A stretch of 46,518 bases of DNA from Amphibacillus sp. MSJ-3 (GTDB taxonomy: Bacteria; Bacillota; Bacilli; Bacillales; Amphibacillaceae), in assembly GCF_018919165.1 (NCBI RefSeq), contig NZ_JAHLQM010000023.1:1-46518 (forward strand), read 5' to 3'. Below are positions 17,780-26,697 of the stretch, piece after piece. The position numbers and the translations under genes were made by a program. Numbering within the stretch: position 1 is the first letter of the stretch; every line of letters starts with the position of its first letter. The notes under the pieces are model-generated. The model was not told the DNA's origin, did not search any database, and was given only the letters and a program-made list of their open reading frames with translations.

Positions 17780-17808
17780 TTGAACATAACTTTAATTTAT
17801 TCGATAAT
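17780..17808 (+). promoter_or_regulatory. Promoter of the aldolase gene
   Basis: TTGAAC, a 17-bp spacer and GATAAT on the + strand lie 38 bp before the aldolase ATG. Confidence 0.5.
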
Positions 17809-17846
17809 AATACTATAGTAAATAAATTATTAAGAGGAGTGTTGGA

Positions 17847-18731
17847 ATGACTCAAGATCAATTAAAAATCATGCGTTCAAAAGATGGATTTATAGCTGCT
17901 TTAGATCAAAGTGGTGGTAGTACTCCAACAGCTTTAGCCGCTTACGGAATCTCTGAAGATGAGTATGATTCCGAGAAAGAAATGTTCAACTTAGTCCAAG
18001 AAATGAGAGCACGAATTATTACTTCACCGTCATTTACATCTGACAAGATTATTGGCGCAATCTTATTCGAACAAACGATGGATCGGAAAATTGATAATGT
18101 ATTTACTGGTGATTATTTAACTGAAAAAGGTATTGTCCCATTCCTCAAGGTAGACAAAGGATTAGCTAACGAGGAAAATGGTGTTCAATTAATGAAACCT
18201 ATCGACAATTTAGCTGAAACATTAGAACGAGCAAAAGAGCGGAATATTTTTGGTACTAAAATGCGCTCAAATATCCTATCATTTAACGAAAAGGGAATTG
18301 CTGAAGTTGTCGAACAACAGTTTGACTATGCTAAACAAATTATTGCTGCTGGCCTAGTCCCTATTGTTGAGCCCGAAGTGAACATTAAGGCCAAGGATAA
18401 AGAACAATCGGAGACCTTCTTAAGAGATGAACTATTAAAACAACTTAACAAATTAGATAGTGATCAAAATGTTATGCTGAAATTGTCGATACCAACTGTC
18501 GATAATTTTTACCAACCTTTAATAGATCATCCACGCGTTGTTCGTGTCGTTGCTTTATCAGGGGGTTACTCTGTAGAAGATGCTAATGAAAAATTGAGTA
18601 ACAATCACGGATTGATCGCTAGTTTCTCAAGAGCATTATCACAAAATCTAAGATTTCAACAATCCGATGAAGAATTTGATCAAACATTAAAAGAAGCGGT
18701 TGATTCTATTTATAAAGCATCAATCACTTGA
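17847..18731 (+). CDS. fda: Class I fructose-bisphosphate aldolase
   Basis: A 294-residue class I (Schiff-base) aldolase of the staphylococcal/lactic-acid-bacterial type. It interconverts fructose 1,6-bisphosphate with glyceraldehyde 3-phosphate and dihydroxyacetone phosphate in the cytoplasm. The N-terminal [19 protein letters not shown] signature, [18 protein letters not shown], the [11 protein letters not shown] block and MLKLSIPT with the probable Schiff-base lysine are all present. Length is normal. It is a single-gene unit with GAGGAG before the ATG. Its pairing with the divergent Mg2+ leader appears coincidental. Confidence 0.95.
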   Translation: MTQDQLKIMRSKDGFIAALDQSGGSTPTALAAYGISEDEYDSEKEMFNLVQEMRARIITSPSFTSDKIIGAILFEQTMDRKIDNVFTGDYLTEKGIVPFLKVDKGLANEENGVQLMKPIDNLAETLERAKERNIFGTKMRSNILSFNEKGIAEVVEQQFDYAKQIIAAGLVPIVEPEVNIKAKDKEQSETFLRDELLKQLNKLDSDQNVMLKLSIPTVDNFYQPLIDHPRVVRVVALSGGYSVEDANEKLSNNHGLIASFSRALSQNLRFQQSDEEFDQTLKEAVDSIYKASIT

Positions 18732-18785
18732 AAATAATGATTACCACAAAAAAAGATGAGATCCTCATTATAAAAGTTTTGGATT

Positions 18786-19008
18786 TTGTCGCAGTGTAAC
18801 TGTCAGTAAGACTCCCACTTCAAGCTTTCGTAGGAAAATAAGAATTGTAGTGGGAGATCAACTGACAGTAACGGCCCGATTGGTTCAACTAATAATCAGT
18901 GGGGATAGGGGAAGGCAGACTAAACTCTCCAATTCCTGTGGTAAGGTCTGCATGACCTAGGTCCTGTATGCCCAAGCTCCCCACTGATTAAAGTTTCACT
19001 TTATAATG
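18786..19008 (+). repeat. Modular intergenic repeat, copy D
   Basis: It starts TCGCAGTGTAACTGTCAGTA and has the CCCACTT...AAGAATTGTAGTGGGA hairpin and CCCGATTGGTTCAA. It then skips the GACGAGTAACCG units and continues with ATCAGTGGGGATAGGGGAA, GGTCTGCATGACCTAGGTCC and the 3' end CCCCACTGATTAAAGTTTCA. It lies just after the aldolase gene and abuts a promoter-like palindrome. Confidence 0.8.
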
Positions 19009-19011
19009 ATA

Positions 19012-19100
19012 TAGACAAACTTGAAAGAATACCGTATAATACGGTATCTGGACCCACCACGCCTCTTCACAATGCGAACCAGGGTGGGTCATTTTATAGT
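19012..19100 (+). ncRNA. Possible short RNA with palindromic promoter
   Basis: TAGACA (19012-19017), a 17-bp spacer and TATAAT (19035-19040) form a good promoter. Its -10 sits inside the perfect palindrome ATACCGTATAATACGGTAT (19029-19047). The predicted start is just before an 8-bp hairpin GACCCACC / GGTGGGTC (19051-19090) followed by ATTTTATA. That would give an RNA of only about 50 bases. No open frame is seen. The palindrome could bind a repressor. The downstream T run is weak, so this remains a candidate. Confidence 0.35.
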
Positions 19101-19244
19101 TTCAAGATAATCAGTATGCTTAGAGTTATTAATTTGGACAATTAAATTTCGTTTAATCATGTACATATGATCAAGTAAATCAACATCATCATGTCTATAT
19201 TTTATTGAAATCTACCTAGTCTGTTACATACTACCTATTGTACG

Positions 19245-19265
19245 GTTTGTCTAAGTTAGACAAAC
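19245..19265 (+). promoter_or_regulatory. Perfect 21-bp palindrome upstream of the M50 protease
   Basis: GTTTGTCTAA-g-TTAGACAAAC has no mismatches and lies 49 bp before the protease ATG, where an operator would sit. The half-site TAGACAAAC recurs at 19012-19020 in the -35 region of the possible small RNA. The binding protein is unknown. Confidence 0.5.
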
Positions 19266-19314
19266 AAAAACGAAATGAACAACATATTTGATTATAGTTT
19301 AGGAGACCAGCAAA

Positions 19315-20427
19315 ATGAAGAAGAAAAAATTATTAAGTATTTTAATGATTGCGCTTTGTGTCATTATTGGATTTTCCATTGGCATTTTTCTCGCAATATA
19401 CGATGTTTCCATTGATTTTACCTTAACAGATATTGTTATATTATATTTACTTCTCATGCTCTCCCTTTTTTGTGTCATTAATATTCATGAATTGGGCCAC
19501 TACCTTTTTGGGAAACTCCTTGGTTATCAATTACTGATGTACCGAATTGGATTTCTTTCCTTTACATATGAAAATGGCAAAATGAAGTTTGAACTAATTA
19601 AAAATAAAGGTTATAGTGGGCTATGTGCAATGGTTCCACCTAAAGGTTCCGACTTCCGTGATAAAAAGCATATTCTATATTATGGTGGTGGGATCATCTT
19701 TAATATTTTATCTGGGCTACTTATTCTATTCGCCTTACCTTTTGCCACTAACTTATATACGAAAAGCTTTATTTATCTTTTTAGCTTGTCTAGTCTTTTA
19801 CTTGGCTTAATTAATTTGATCCCTTTTAAAACAGCAGGCAATCAATTGTCAGACGGGAAGATTATTTTTTCTATGATAAAAATAGAACAAACTGTGCCAT
19901 CGATGCTAGCCACAATGAATCTCTACACACAACTTGCTGGTGGTATACGACCTAAAAAGCTAAATTTTAATCTAGACTATTTAACAGACACTAGCGATCC
20001 GTCCTTGCTGTTATTACAATATTATCAAGCATTAGACCGAGAAGATAATGATCAAATCGCTCAATTCGCTAATAAATTGATCCAGGGAATAGATGATTTT
20101 TCAACAATTATCTTACCCGGTATATACAACGAATTAATTACGGCTGGAGTATTATTAAACAAACCCGAGTGGGTCACTAAATACTATGCCTTAAATGAAA
20201 AAACATTGACCCGTGATCATGACTTAAACGGTGAACGTGTGAAGGCACATTATTATTGGTATCTTGGTGACTTTGACCAAGCAAAGAAGCACATCAAACA
20301 AGCTAAAGCGGTAGCAAATAAATTTCCAATTCGCGGACAAATTAGCATGGAACAATTACTCATTGCTAATTTAGAAAAAAGATTAGAACAAGTTGAAATC
20401 GAAATGAATGAATCACTTAATCATTAA
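19315..20427 (+). CDS. M50 (site-2 protease-like) membrane metalloprotease
   Basis: A 370-residue protein. Two N-terminal membrane segments (about 6-28 and 38-57) are followed by the zinc motif HELGH (58-62). Further membrane segments lie at about 122-143 and 150-170, and the second metal-ligand region NLIPF...SDG at 167-181 fits the NxxPxxxxDG pattern of M50 proteases. The C-terminal 190 residues are soluble and helical, possibly TPR-like. No PDZ domain is visible. Such proteases cut substrates within the membrane, sometimes peptides or anti-sigma factors; the substrate here is unknown. It stands alone, behind a 21-bp palindrome. Confidence 0.8.
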   Translation: MKKKKLLSILMIALCVIIGFSIGIFLAIYDVSIDFTLTDIVILYLLLMLSLFCVINIHELGHYLFGKLLGYQLLMYRIGFLSFTYENGKMKFELIKNKGYSGLCAMVPPKGSDFRDKKHILYYGGGIIFNILSGLLILFALPFATNLYTKSFIYLFSLSSLLLGLINLIPFKTAGNQLSDGKIIFSMIKIEQTVPSMLATMNLYTQLAGGIRPKKLNFNLDYLTDTSDPSLLLLQYYQALDREDNDQIAQFANKLIQGIDDFSTIILPGIYNELITAGVLLNKPEWVTKYYALNEKTLTRDHDLNGERVKAHYYWYLGDFDQAKKHIKQAKAVANKFPIRGQISMEQLLIANLEKRLEQVEIEMNESLNH

Positions 20428-20566
20428 GTGAAGTTGCTCATCATCATCTGATAGATGCTCTTTTAAACTAACTTCATTTTTCAAAAAACTCTAAGATGCA
20501 GGTGGAAATCTGTAAGGGCGATATAAACAATAACGTAATCAAATTAATTTTGCAATAAAACAAACA

Positions 20567-20622
20567 AAAAAGAGTTATTTACAAACATCCATTCAATGGC
20601 GTTAGTAAATAACTCTTTTATT
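20567..20622 (-). terminator. Terminator of the alcohol dehydrogenase gene
   Basis: The arms AAAGAGTTATTTAC and GTAAATAACTCTTT are followed by a T run on the - strand, directly after the gene. Confidence 0.8.
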
Positions 20623-20634
20623 CATCTTCTACAA

Positions 20635-21780
20635 TTATAAAATCTCTTTAAACATCGCAATAACTTCTTCTTTAGTTGGGATAAATGGATTACCTGGTGC
20701 ACAGGCATCTTTCATTGCATTCTCTGCTAACTTGTCAAGATCAACCTCTTCTACACCTAGCTCTGATAATTTAGCTGGAATCCCCACTTTGTTTGATAGA
20801 TCTGTAATGGCTCTAATAACTTCATCAGCAGCCTCTTCTGCTGATTTACCTTCAACATCTAAACCGATTGCTTTTGCAATGGCTGGAAATTTCTTCGGAT
20901 CGCGTTTGGCATTTTCCCGTTCAACGATTGGTAGAAGCATTGCATTACAGACTCCGTGTGGCAGATCATAAACCCCACCCAATTGGTGGGCCATCGCATG
21001 TACGTAACCTAACCCAGCATTATTGAATGCAACACCAGCTAAGAACATCACGTAAGTCATTTGTTCACGTGCTTCAATATCCTGGCCATCTTCTACTGCC
21101 CGTGGTAAATATTTAAAGATCTTTTCGACTGCTGCAAGTGCAGTTGCATCAGTAATTCCATATGCGCCCGGTGTAACAATTGCCTCTATTGCATGGGTTA
21201 ATGCATCCATTCCTGTAGCAGCTGTTAAATCTTTCGGTTTATCTAGCATTAATTCAGGATCATTTACAGAGATCGTTACTAAACTATTCTTATCAACCAT
21301 GACCATTTTAACTTCTCGTTCCTCATCTGTAATCACATAATTGATTGTATATTCAGCTGATGTCCCTGCAGTTGTATTGACAGCAACTGTCGGAATTGAC
21401 TTCTTATTCGTTTGATTAACACCTTCAAATTCACGAACATCTCCACCATTAGTTACAACAAGCCCAATACCTTTAGCTGCATCCTGTGGTGAACCCCCAC
21501 CAATTGAGACAATGAAATCACAATTTTCTTTTTTAAAGACATCGACACCATCATGAACATTCTTCGTGGTCGGGTTTGGTTTTACTTGATCAAAAATAAC
21601 AAAATCAACTTTCGCTTGTGTTAATTGATCAGTTACTTTAGCAACAATCCCACAATCATTGAGGTATCGATCCGTTACAACAAGAGCCTTTTTAAATCCT
21701 AAATCTTCAATAAATGGAGTTAATTCTTGTAAACAACCTCTACCTACTAAGTTCGTACTTGGTACATATAGTACAGCCAT
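20635..21780 (-). CDS. Iron-containing alcohol dehydrogenase
   Basis: A 381-residue group III (Fe-dependent) NAD(P)-linked alcohol dehydrogenase, similar in pattern to 1,3-propanediol/methanol dehydrogenases. The coenzyme loop GGGSPQD (94-100) and metal ligands Asp192, His196 (MDALTHAIEA), His261/His265 (HAMAHQLGG) and His275 (LPHGVCNA) are visible. It would interconvert alcohols and aldehydes in fermentative metabolism. The ATG follows GGGGAGGAAG. A 17-bp palindrome lies about 120 bp upstream. The alcohol used cannot be told from sequence. Confidence 0.93.
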   Translation of the reverse strand: MAVLYVPSTNLVGRGCLQELTPFIEDLGFKKALVVTDRYLNDCGIVAKVTDQLTQAKVDFVIFDQVKPNPTTKNVHDGVDVFKKENCDFIVSIGGGSPQDAAKGIGLVVTNGGDVREFEGVNQTNKKSIPTVAVNTTAGTSAEYTINYVITDEEREVKMVMVDKNSLVTISVNDPELMLDKPKDLTAATGMDALTHAIEAIVTPGAYGITDATALAAVEKIFKYLPRAVEDGQDIEAREQMTYVMFLAGVAFNNAGLGYVHAMAHQLGGVYDLPHGVCNAMLLPIVERENAKRDPKKFPAIAKAIGLDVEGKSAEEAADEVIRAITDLSNKVGIPAKLSELGVEEVDLDKLAENAMKDACAPGNPFIPTKEEVIAMFKEIL

Positions 21781-21898
21781 TTTACTTCCTCCCCTTTATG
21801 CTCATTATTTCACAAGAGATATTTTATAAAAAAACCTGTACAAGATGACAGATTTTCAAACTAACTTCTAACTATAATTATAGATTATTTATTATAAA

Positions 21899-21915
21899 AA
21901 GTAAGGTCCTTACTT
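21899..21915. promoter_or_regulatory. 17-bp palindrome in the divergent region upstream of the dehydrogenase
   Basis: AAGTAAGGTCCTTACTT is a perfect palindrome around a single central base. It is flanked by TATAAT-like boxes on both strands, so it could be an operator for the dehydrogenase, for the small frame at 22001, or both. Confidence 0.45.
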
Positions 21916-22000
21916 GTAGTAAACATGTCCTTAGTTGCCAAATTTATTATGTTAGCACAGATTAATTACCTGTAAGATTTTCAACAAAGGAGATCCTGAA

Positions 22001-22135
22001 ATGATAGCTGGAAGATTAATAGTCTGTGGGAAGTCAATTCAGGGGGCAACCCCAACACTGAGTGAGGGTTTACTCTATAAACCTATCCTTGATATGGATC
22101 AGGTAAACAAATATTCATTTGACAAAAAAGAGTGA
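22001..22135 (+). CDS. Small protein of unknown function, 44 aa
   Basis: I do not recognise this frame. It reads MIAGRLIVCGKS near the start and ends VNKYSFDKKE. It has an excellent ribosome site, AAAGGAGAT, 7 bases before the ATG. AT-rich promoter-like sequence and a 17-bp palindrome lie upstream. The end overlaps the hairpin GACAAAAA / TTTTTGTC (22121-22143). There is no membrane segment and no signal peptide. The ribosome site is the main reason to list it. Confidence 0.4.
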   Translation: MIAGRLIVCGKSIQGATPTLSEGLLYKPILDMDQVNKYSFDKKE

Positions 22136-22287
22136 TTTTTGTCGGGGATATAATCCATTCGAACTATTGTTTTCATAAATTTCCAATCGTAAACTAATAG
22201 TTATAATCGATTTATGTTAAAAAACCACACTCAAACAAACTATCTTAGCACCTAGACTATCTAACAAAGTATTTTGGATAGTCTTTT

Positions 22288-22558
22288 TTTATCGCAGTGC
22301 AACTGTCAGTAAGGGCCCGATTGGTTCAAAGGCCTTTAGGCCCTGCCCTTGTGGAAGTAACAAATGTTTTCGATGGGACGAGTAACCGCAAATGTCTCCG
22401 ATGGGGCGAGTAACCGCAGCCCCAGTCCCAGTCGCAATCCCAGTCCTAGTTCCAATCTCAATCAGTGGGGATAGGGGAACCCACCACATCTTGTGATAAG
22501 GTCTGCATGGTCTAGATCCTGTAGGCCCAAACCCCACTGATTAAGTCTTACTTTATTA
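22288..22558 (+). repeat. Modular intergenic repeat, copy E
   Basis: It starts ATCGCAGTGCAACTGTCAGT, lacks the first hairpin module, and goes directly to GGGCCCGATTGGTTCAAAGG. It then has two CGATGGGACGAGTAACCGCA-type units (about 22370 and 22399), a CCCAGTCC run, the ATCAGTGGGGATAGGGGAAC module and the 3' end CCCCACTGATTAAG...CTTTATTATT. Its end is about 20 bp from the start of the S8 protease gene, so it forms that gene's leader. Confidence 0.85.
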
Positions 22559-22580
22559 TTATTTAAGGGGTGGAAGAAAA

Positions 22581-25500
22581 ATGAACTTTAAAAGGTTTCA
22601 GAAAAAATGCTTACTTGGATTTATTTTATTCCTTTACTTTTCACCAATATTGGACTCATTCTATCATGTTCACGCAGCAAGTGCTGAAGAAAAGCAACTC
22701 GAACTACCTGAGGAGATCGTCGAAAACCTGGATCCGGAGATTTCCGAAGAAACATTTGATCACAATCATCAAACTGACAAGATAAGAATTATTGTTGAAT
22801 TAAAAGATTCCCCTGCTATTTCCCATGCGACTGAACAAGGCCTACTTTATAAGGAACTTAATGAACAGTTACAAGAGGAATTACAGGACGAATTATTAAG
22901 TGCCCAAGAAACCGTTATAAATAAACTTTCGGCTAAAGGAATTGACTTTGATGTGGAGCATCAGTTTACTACCGTATTCAATGGTTTTAGTACTGAAATA
23001 ACGGATAAAGAATATGACTTAATTCGTAATATTAAGGGTGTCAAAGCCGTTCATATCGTTAATGAATATCAACTTCCTCAAGAGCAAAAGCCAGATATGA
23101 ACTACAGCATTGATCTGATCAAGGCTGCTGAGACCTGGGAGGATTATGGATTAACGGGTGAAGGAATGATCATTGGCATTATTGATACAGGTATCGATCC
23201 CTCACATTCAGACATGAATTTAACCGTAACTCATGAACAGCAATTAACAGAACAAACGATTGAACAATTAAAGATTGACCATGAATTAGCTGGTATTTAT
23301 TTTACTGAAAAGATCCCATATGGCTATAATTATATGGATAAAAACACAGTCATTGTTGAACAAGGACCTGAAATAACTAATCACGGCATGCATGTTGCGG
23401 GTACAGCAGGGGCAAATGGGAAAATTAAAGGAGTTGCTAAAGAGGCTCAATTGTTAGCTTTAAGAGTCTTTAGTGATGACCCACTCTACTCCTCAACTTA
23501 TGGTGATATTTATGTAAAGGCAATTGATGACGCCATCTTACTCGGAGCAGATGTCATCAATCTAAGTTTAGGATCTGTTGCCGGATTTGTCAGACCAAAT
23601 GCTCCAGAACAAGAAGCGATTAAACGTGCAGTTGATAATGGGATAATCGCTACCGTTTCTGCTGGAAACTCCAGTTATTTTTCAGAAGAATTAAATACAA
23701 ATTACCCACTCGCTACGAATCCTGATATTGGCCTAGTCGGTTCTCCAAGTGTTGCGGGTGATTCAATTGGTATTTCCTCAATTGAGAATACTTTTATTGA
23801 AAGAGAAGCCTTTCATTGGTCAACTAAAGAAAAGGATGGAAAAGTGGCCTTTGTCCCCTCAAATGACTACCATAAATCATTGAAAGAGCCAAAAGAGATC
23901 ATTTATATCGAGCACGATAATGATTTAGATTTATTGATGGATAGATTGGCAGAATTAGATATCGAGGACAAGTTTATTTTATTACAGCGTGGCTTAAGCT
24001 TCATCGATACAGCACTAGCTATTCAGAATGCTGGTGGTGCTGGAATGATTGTTTACAATCACTCTTCAGGTTATACAACGATGGCCACAGACAAAAGTAT
24101 AACCATTCCAAAATTATTTATTTCAAAGGCAGATGGTGAACACTTAATTCATCTACTGGAAACTGATCAAAACGCTTGGATTGAATTTAGGGAGGATACT
24201 GTCGTGACAGCAAATCCCGAGGCAGGCCAGATGTCTTCATTTTCTTCATGGGGGTTAACACCCAATTTAGATTTTAAACCAGAGCTTACCGCACCTGGTG
24301 GAAATATACTATCAACGCTCCAAGGAAATGACTATGGACTAAAAAGTGGAACATCCATGGCTGCCCCTCATGTAGCTGGTGGTTCTGCGCTTATTTTGGA
24401 ACAAATCGATCAACACTTTCATTTATCGGGCCATGATCGGGCGCTCTTCGCTAAAAACATCTTATTAAATACATCAAAAATTGTTATGGATAAGCATTTA
24501 TATAATGATCACTATCAATTAGAAAATCCTGCTTCACCACGTCAACAAGGAGCAGGTATCATGGATATTCATGCAGCTTTAGAAACCCCTGTTGTTGTCA
24601 CTGATGTAAGCTCTGGTGAGGCTAAAGTTAGTTTACAGGAAGTTGGCCAAACCTTTTCATTTACCTTACAAGCAGAAAACTTTAGTGACCAAGAGGTTAC
24701 TTATCAGCTTGATGGTAATGTACAAACAGATCTTATCGTTTCCGGAAGAAACTTAATTGAAGCACAAGGTATTTTTAAAGCAGGGTCAACTTCTTCAGAT
24801 GCACCATGGTTGGGTGAATATCCAATTTCTTTTTCCAGTCATGAAATAACGATACCTGCTGGTGGCCGTACAGAGTTTACCGTAACAGTTGATCTAACGG
24901 ATGCGGTCGATTGGTTTTACGAACAGGATCTTAATGAGTCTTTCCCTAATGGGACATTTATCGAAGGTTTTGTCACGCTAACAAATGAAGCATTACCATC
25001 TCTATCTGTTCCTTATGTCGGTTTTTATGGAGATTGGGATCAGGCACCGATCATTGACCTGGAACGATATAGGGTAGGGTCCTTCTTACCCCACACTGGA
25101 ATGGTCACACCAGCTGGTCGCTATTTAACACCTATCTTTGAGTTAGAAGACTTTACTGATCAAGATTACGTGTTGGCTTTTTCACCAAATAATGACGATA
25201 TTAATGATCAAATCACACCAGTTGTTACTTTTTTAAGAAATGCTGAAACTGTTCAATACAATATTCTTGATCAGCAAGGGAATAAGTTAAAAACAGTTAA
25301 GCGCGAAAACAATATCCGAAAGACCTTTGCTAGTCCTGGCTATTCTTATCTACTCGACCGCACCTGGGACGGAACTGTAAATCAAAAACTTGTTAATGAT
25401 GGTCTATATTTTTATGAAATTCGAGCTAAAATTGACTTTGACTCAGCCAATTGGCAAAGTGTTCAATTTCCTATTTTAGTAGATACAGAAGCACCTGTCA

Positions 25501-26405
25501 TCAAAGCCACTTATCAAGTTAAACAAGGCACAATTGATTGGGAGATCACTGATAAGGGTGCGGGGATTAGTCAGATTCAAATCATAGCAAATGAAGAGAT
25601 AATAGAAACAATTGACCCGACAGCTAATCATTTTAAGCAAAAAGGGACTCTATCTGTCTCTAAACTTGACGAAGGAACAACTGTTGAATTTAAAGTAACA
25701 GATCGAGCGGGAAATCAGGCAAGCGAACTTATCGAGGAGATTAATGTAAAAAAAGTTCCACACCTTTATGTAACAACACCAACAGTTTTAAGTATTCATC
25801 CTACAAGGGATATTGACATAAAAGGCTATATTGAATCTGATTATGGTGTTAATAGTTTCAAAGTGAATGAGCAAGATATCTCCATTGCATACAATGAAAA
25901 TAAAAATCATTATGAATTTGATACTTCCCTTACATTTGATTCAGATGGCGCACCTGATCTATTCTTTTATGTAAGTGATCGTAGAGGAAACGACCTGTCC
26001 TTTAAACGACAAATTATTATCGATACAACACCACCTTCATTATCAATCGAGGCACCAAACACTGTTGATATGGATGAAACAGAAGTAACCATTAAGGTAT
26101 CCGTAGCTGACAACTTTAATGCATTAAAACTTTTCGTCAATGATAGTCATGAATATGAACAACCTTTACAGGCACCTTATGAAGAATCTAATTTTACTGA
26201 TACCTTTGACCTAACCGTAAAATTAGATAAAGAAGAGACAAGATTACATTTTGAACTTATCGATGTTGCAGGAAATAAAACAGAAGAAACCCTTACAATT
26301 AATCGTGAGAATCATCCTGAGGACGATGACCTTCATTCTTCCCTTGGACTCATCATAAAGAAACTAATCACTAATTTGTTAAAACTTTTTCGTAAATGGG
26401 GGTAA
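22581..26405 (+). CDS. Large secreted S8 subtilisin-like protease
   Basis: A 1274-residue extracellular serine protease. An N-terminal signal peptide (about 1-33, cut near HAASA) is followed by an I9 inhibitor pro-domain (about 65-165) and the S8 domain with Asp202 (IIDTGIDPSH), His268 (NHGMHVAG) and Ser592 (GTSMAAPHVAGG). A PA insert (about 440-530) interrupts the catalytic domain. A Fn3-like region (about 650-800) and several Ig-like repeats follow. This is the Vpr/lactocepin layout. There is no LPXTG anchor or S-layer domain; the end is instead a short cationic, amphipathic segment (SLGLIIKKLITNLLKLF), possibly membrane- or wall-binding. The ribosome site is AAGGGGTGG. Confidence 0.92.
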   Translation: MNFKRFQKKCLLGFILFLYFSPILDSFYHVHAASAEEKQLELPEEIVENLDPEISEETFDHNHQTDKIRIIVELKDSPAISHATEQGLLYKELNEQLQEELQDELLSAQETVINKLSAKGIDFDVEHQFTTVFNGFSTEITDKEYDLIRNIKGVKAVHIVNEYQLPQEQKPDMNYSIDLIKAAETWEDYGLTGEGMIIGIIDTGIDPSHSDMNLTVTHEQQLTEQTIEQLKIDHELAGIYFTEKIPYGYNYMDKNTVIVEQGPEITNHGMHVAGTAGANGKIKGVAKEAQLLALRVFSDDPLYSSTYGDIYVKAIDDAILLGADVINLSLGSVAGFVRPNAPEQEAIKRAVDNGIIATVSAGNSSYFSEELNTNYPLATNPDIGLVGSPSVAGDSIGISSIENTFIEREAFHWSTKEKDGKVAFVPSNDYHKSLKEPKEIIYIEHDNDLDLLMDRLAELDIEDKFILLQRGLSFIDTALAIQNAGGAGMIVYNHSSGYTTMATDKSITIPKLFISKADGEHLIHLLETDQNAWIEFREDTVVTANPEAGQMSSFSSWGLTPNLDFKPELTAPGGNILSTLQGNDYGLKSGTSMAAPHVAGGSALILEQIDQHFHLSGHDRALFAKNILLNTSKIVMDKHLYNDHYQLENPASPRQQGAGIMDIHAALETPVVVTDVSSGEAKVSLQEVGQTFSFTLQAENFSDQEVTYQLDGNVQTDLIVSGRNLIEAQGIFKAGSTSSDAPWLGEYPISFSSHEITIPAGGRTEFTVTVDLTDAVDWFYEQDLNESFPNGTFIEGFVTLTNEALPSLSVPYVGFYGDWDQAPIIDLERYRVGSFLPHTGMVTPAGRYLTPIFELEDFTDQDYVLAFSPNNDDINDQITPVVTFLRNAETVQYNILDQQGNKLKTVKRENNIRKTFASPGYSYLLDRTWDGTVNQKLVNDGLYFYEIRAKIDFDSANWQSVQFPILVDTEAPVIKATYQVKQGTIDWEITDKGAGISQIQIIANEEIIETIDPTANHFKQKGTLSVSKLDEGTTVEFKVTDRAGNQASELIEEINVKKVPHLYVTTPTVLSIHPTRDIDIKGYIESDYGVNSFKVNEQDISIAYNENKNHYEFDTSLTFDSDGAPDLFFYVSDRRGNDLSFKRQIIIDTTPPSLSIEAPNTVDMDETEVTIKVSVADNFNALKLFVNDSHEYEQPLQAPYEESNFTDTFDLTVKLDKEETRLHFELIDVAGNKTEETLTINRENHPEDDDLHSSLGLIIKKLITNLLKLFRKWG

Positions 26406-26493
26406 GGAGTAATCGAATGAATCTCAACTTAGTAAAAGGACTCTCCACTAAATGTTAGCTGAAAGAATTGGGCCTTTAATAGCCATTCCCCAG

Positions 26494-26615
26494 TTATCAC
26501 AAGGTAACTGTCAGTAAGACTCCCACTTCAAGGATTCGAAGAAAACTAAGAATTGTAGGTGAAAGATCGATTGACAGTAATGGCCTGATTGGTTCAACAA
26601 TCAAAGCTTTTCTTT
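26494..26615 (+). repeat. Modular intergenic repeat, copy F (5' half)
   Basis: Contains GGTAACTGTCAGTAAGACTC, CCCACTTCAAGGATTCGAAG, AAGAATTGTAGGTGAAAGAT and TGGCCTGATTGGTTCAA, as in copies C and D. The 3' modules are missing; CAGTAAAGCTGCACTCATTT at 26632-26651 may be a decayed end. Confidence 0.7.
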
Positions 26616-26655
26616 GTTGGAGGTTTGCCGTCAGTAAAGCTGCACTCATTTAATT

Positions 26656-26696
26656 AAAAAGCTGAGTACCGATATATAGAACGGTCTCAGCTTTTT
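26656..26696. terminator. Bidirectional terminator between the S8 protease and methyltransferase genes
   Basis: The 11-bp arms AAAAAGCTGAG and CTCAGCTTTTT lie between two convergent genes, with A/T runs on both flanks. Confidence 0.8.
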
Positions 26697-26697
26697 A

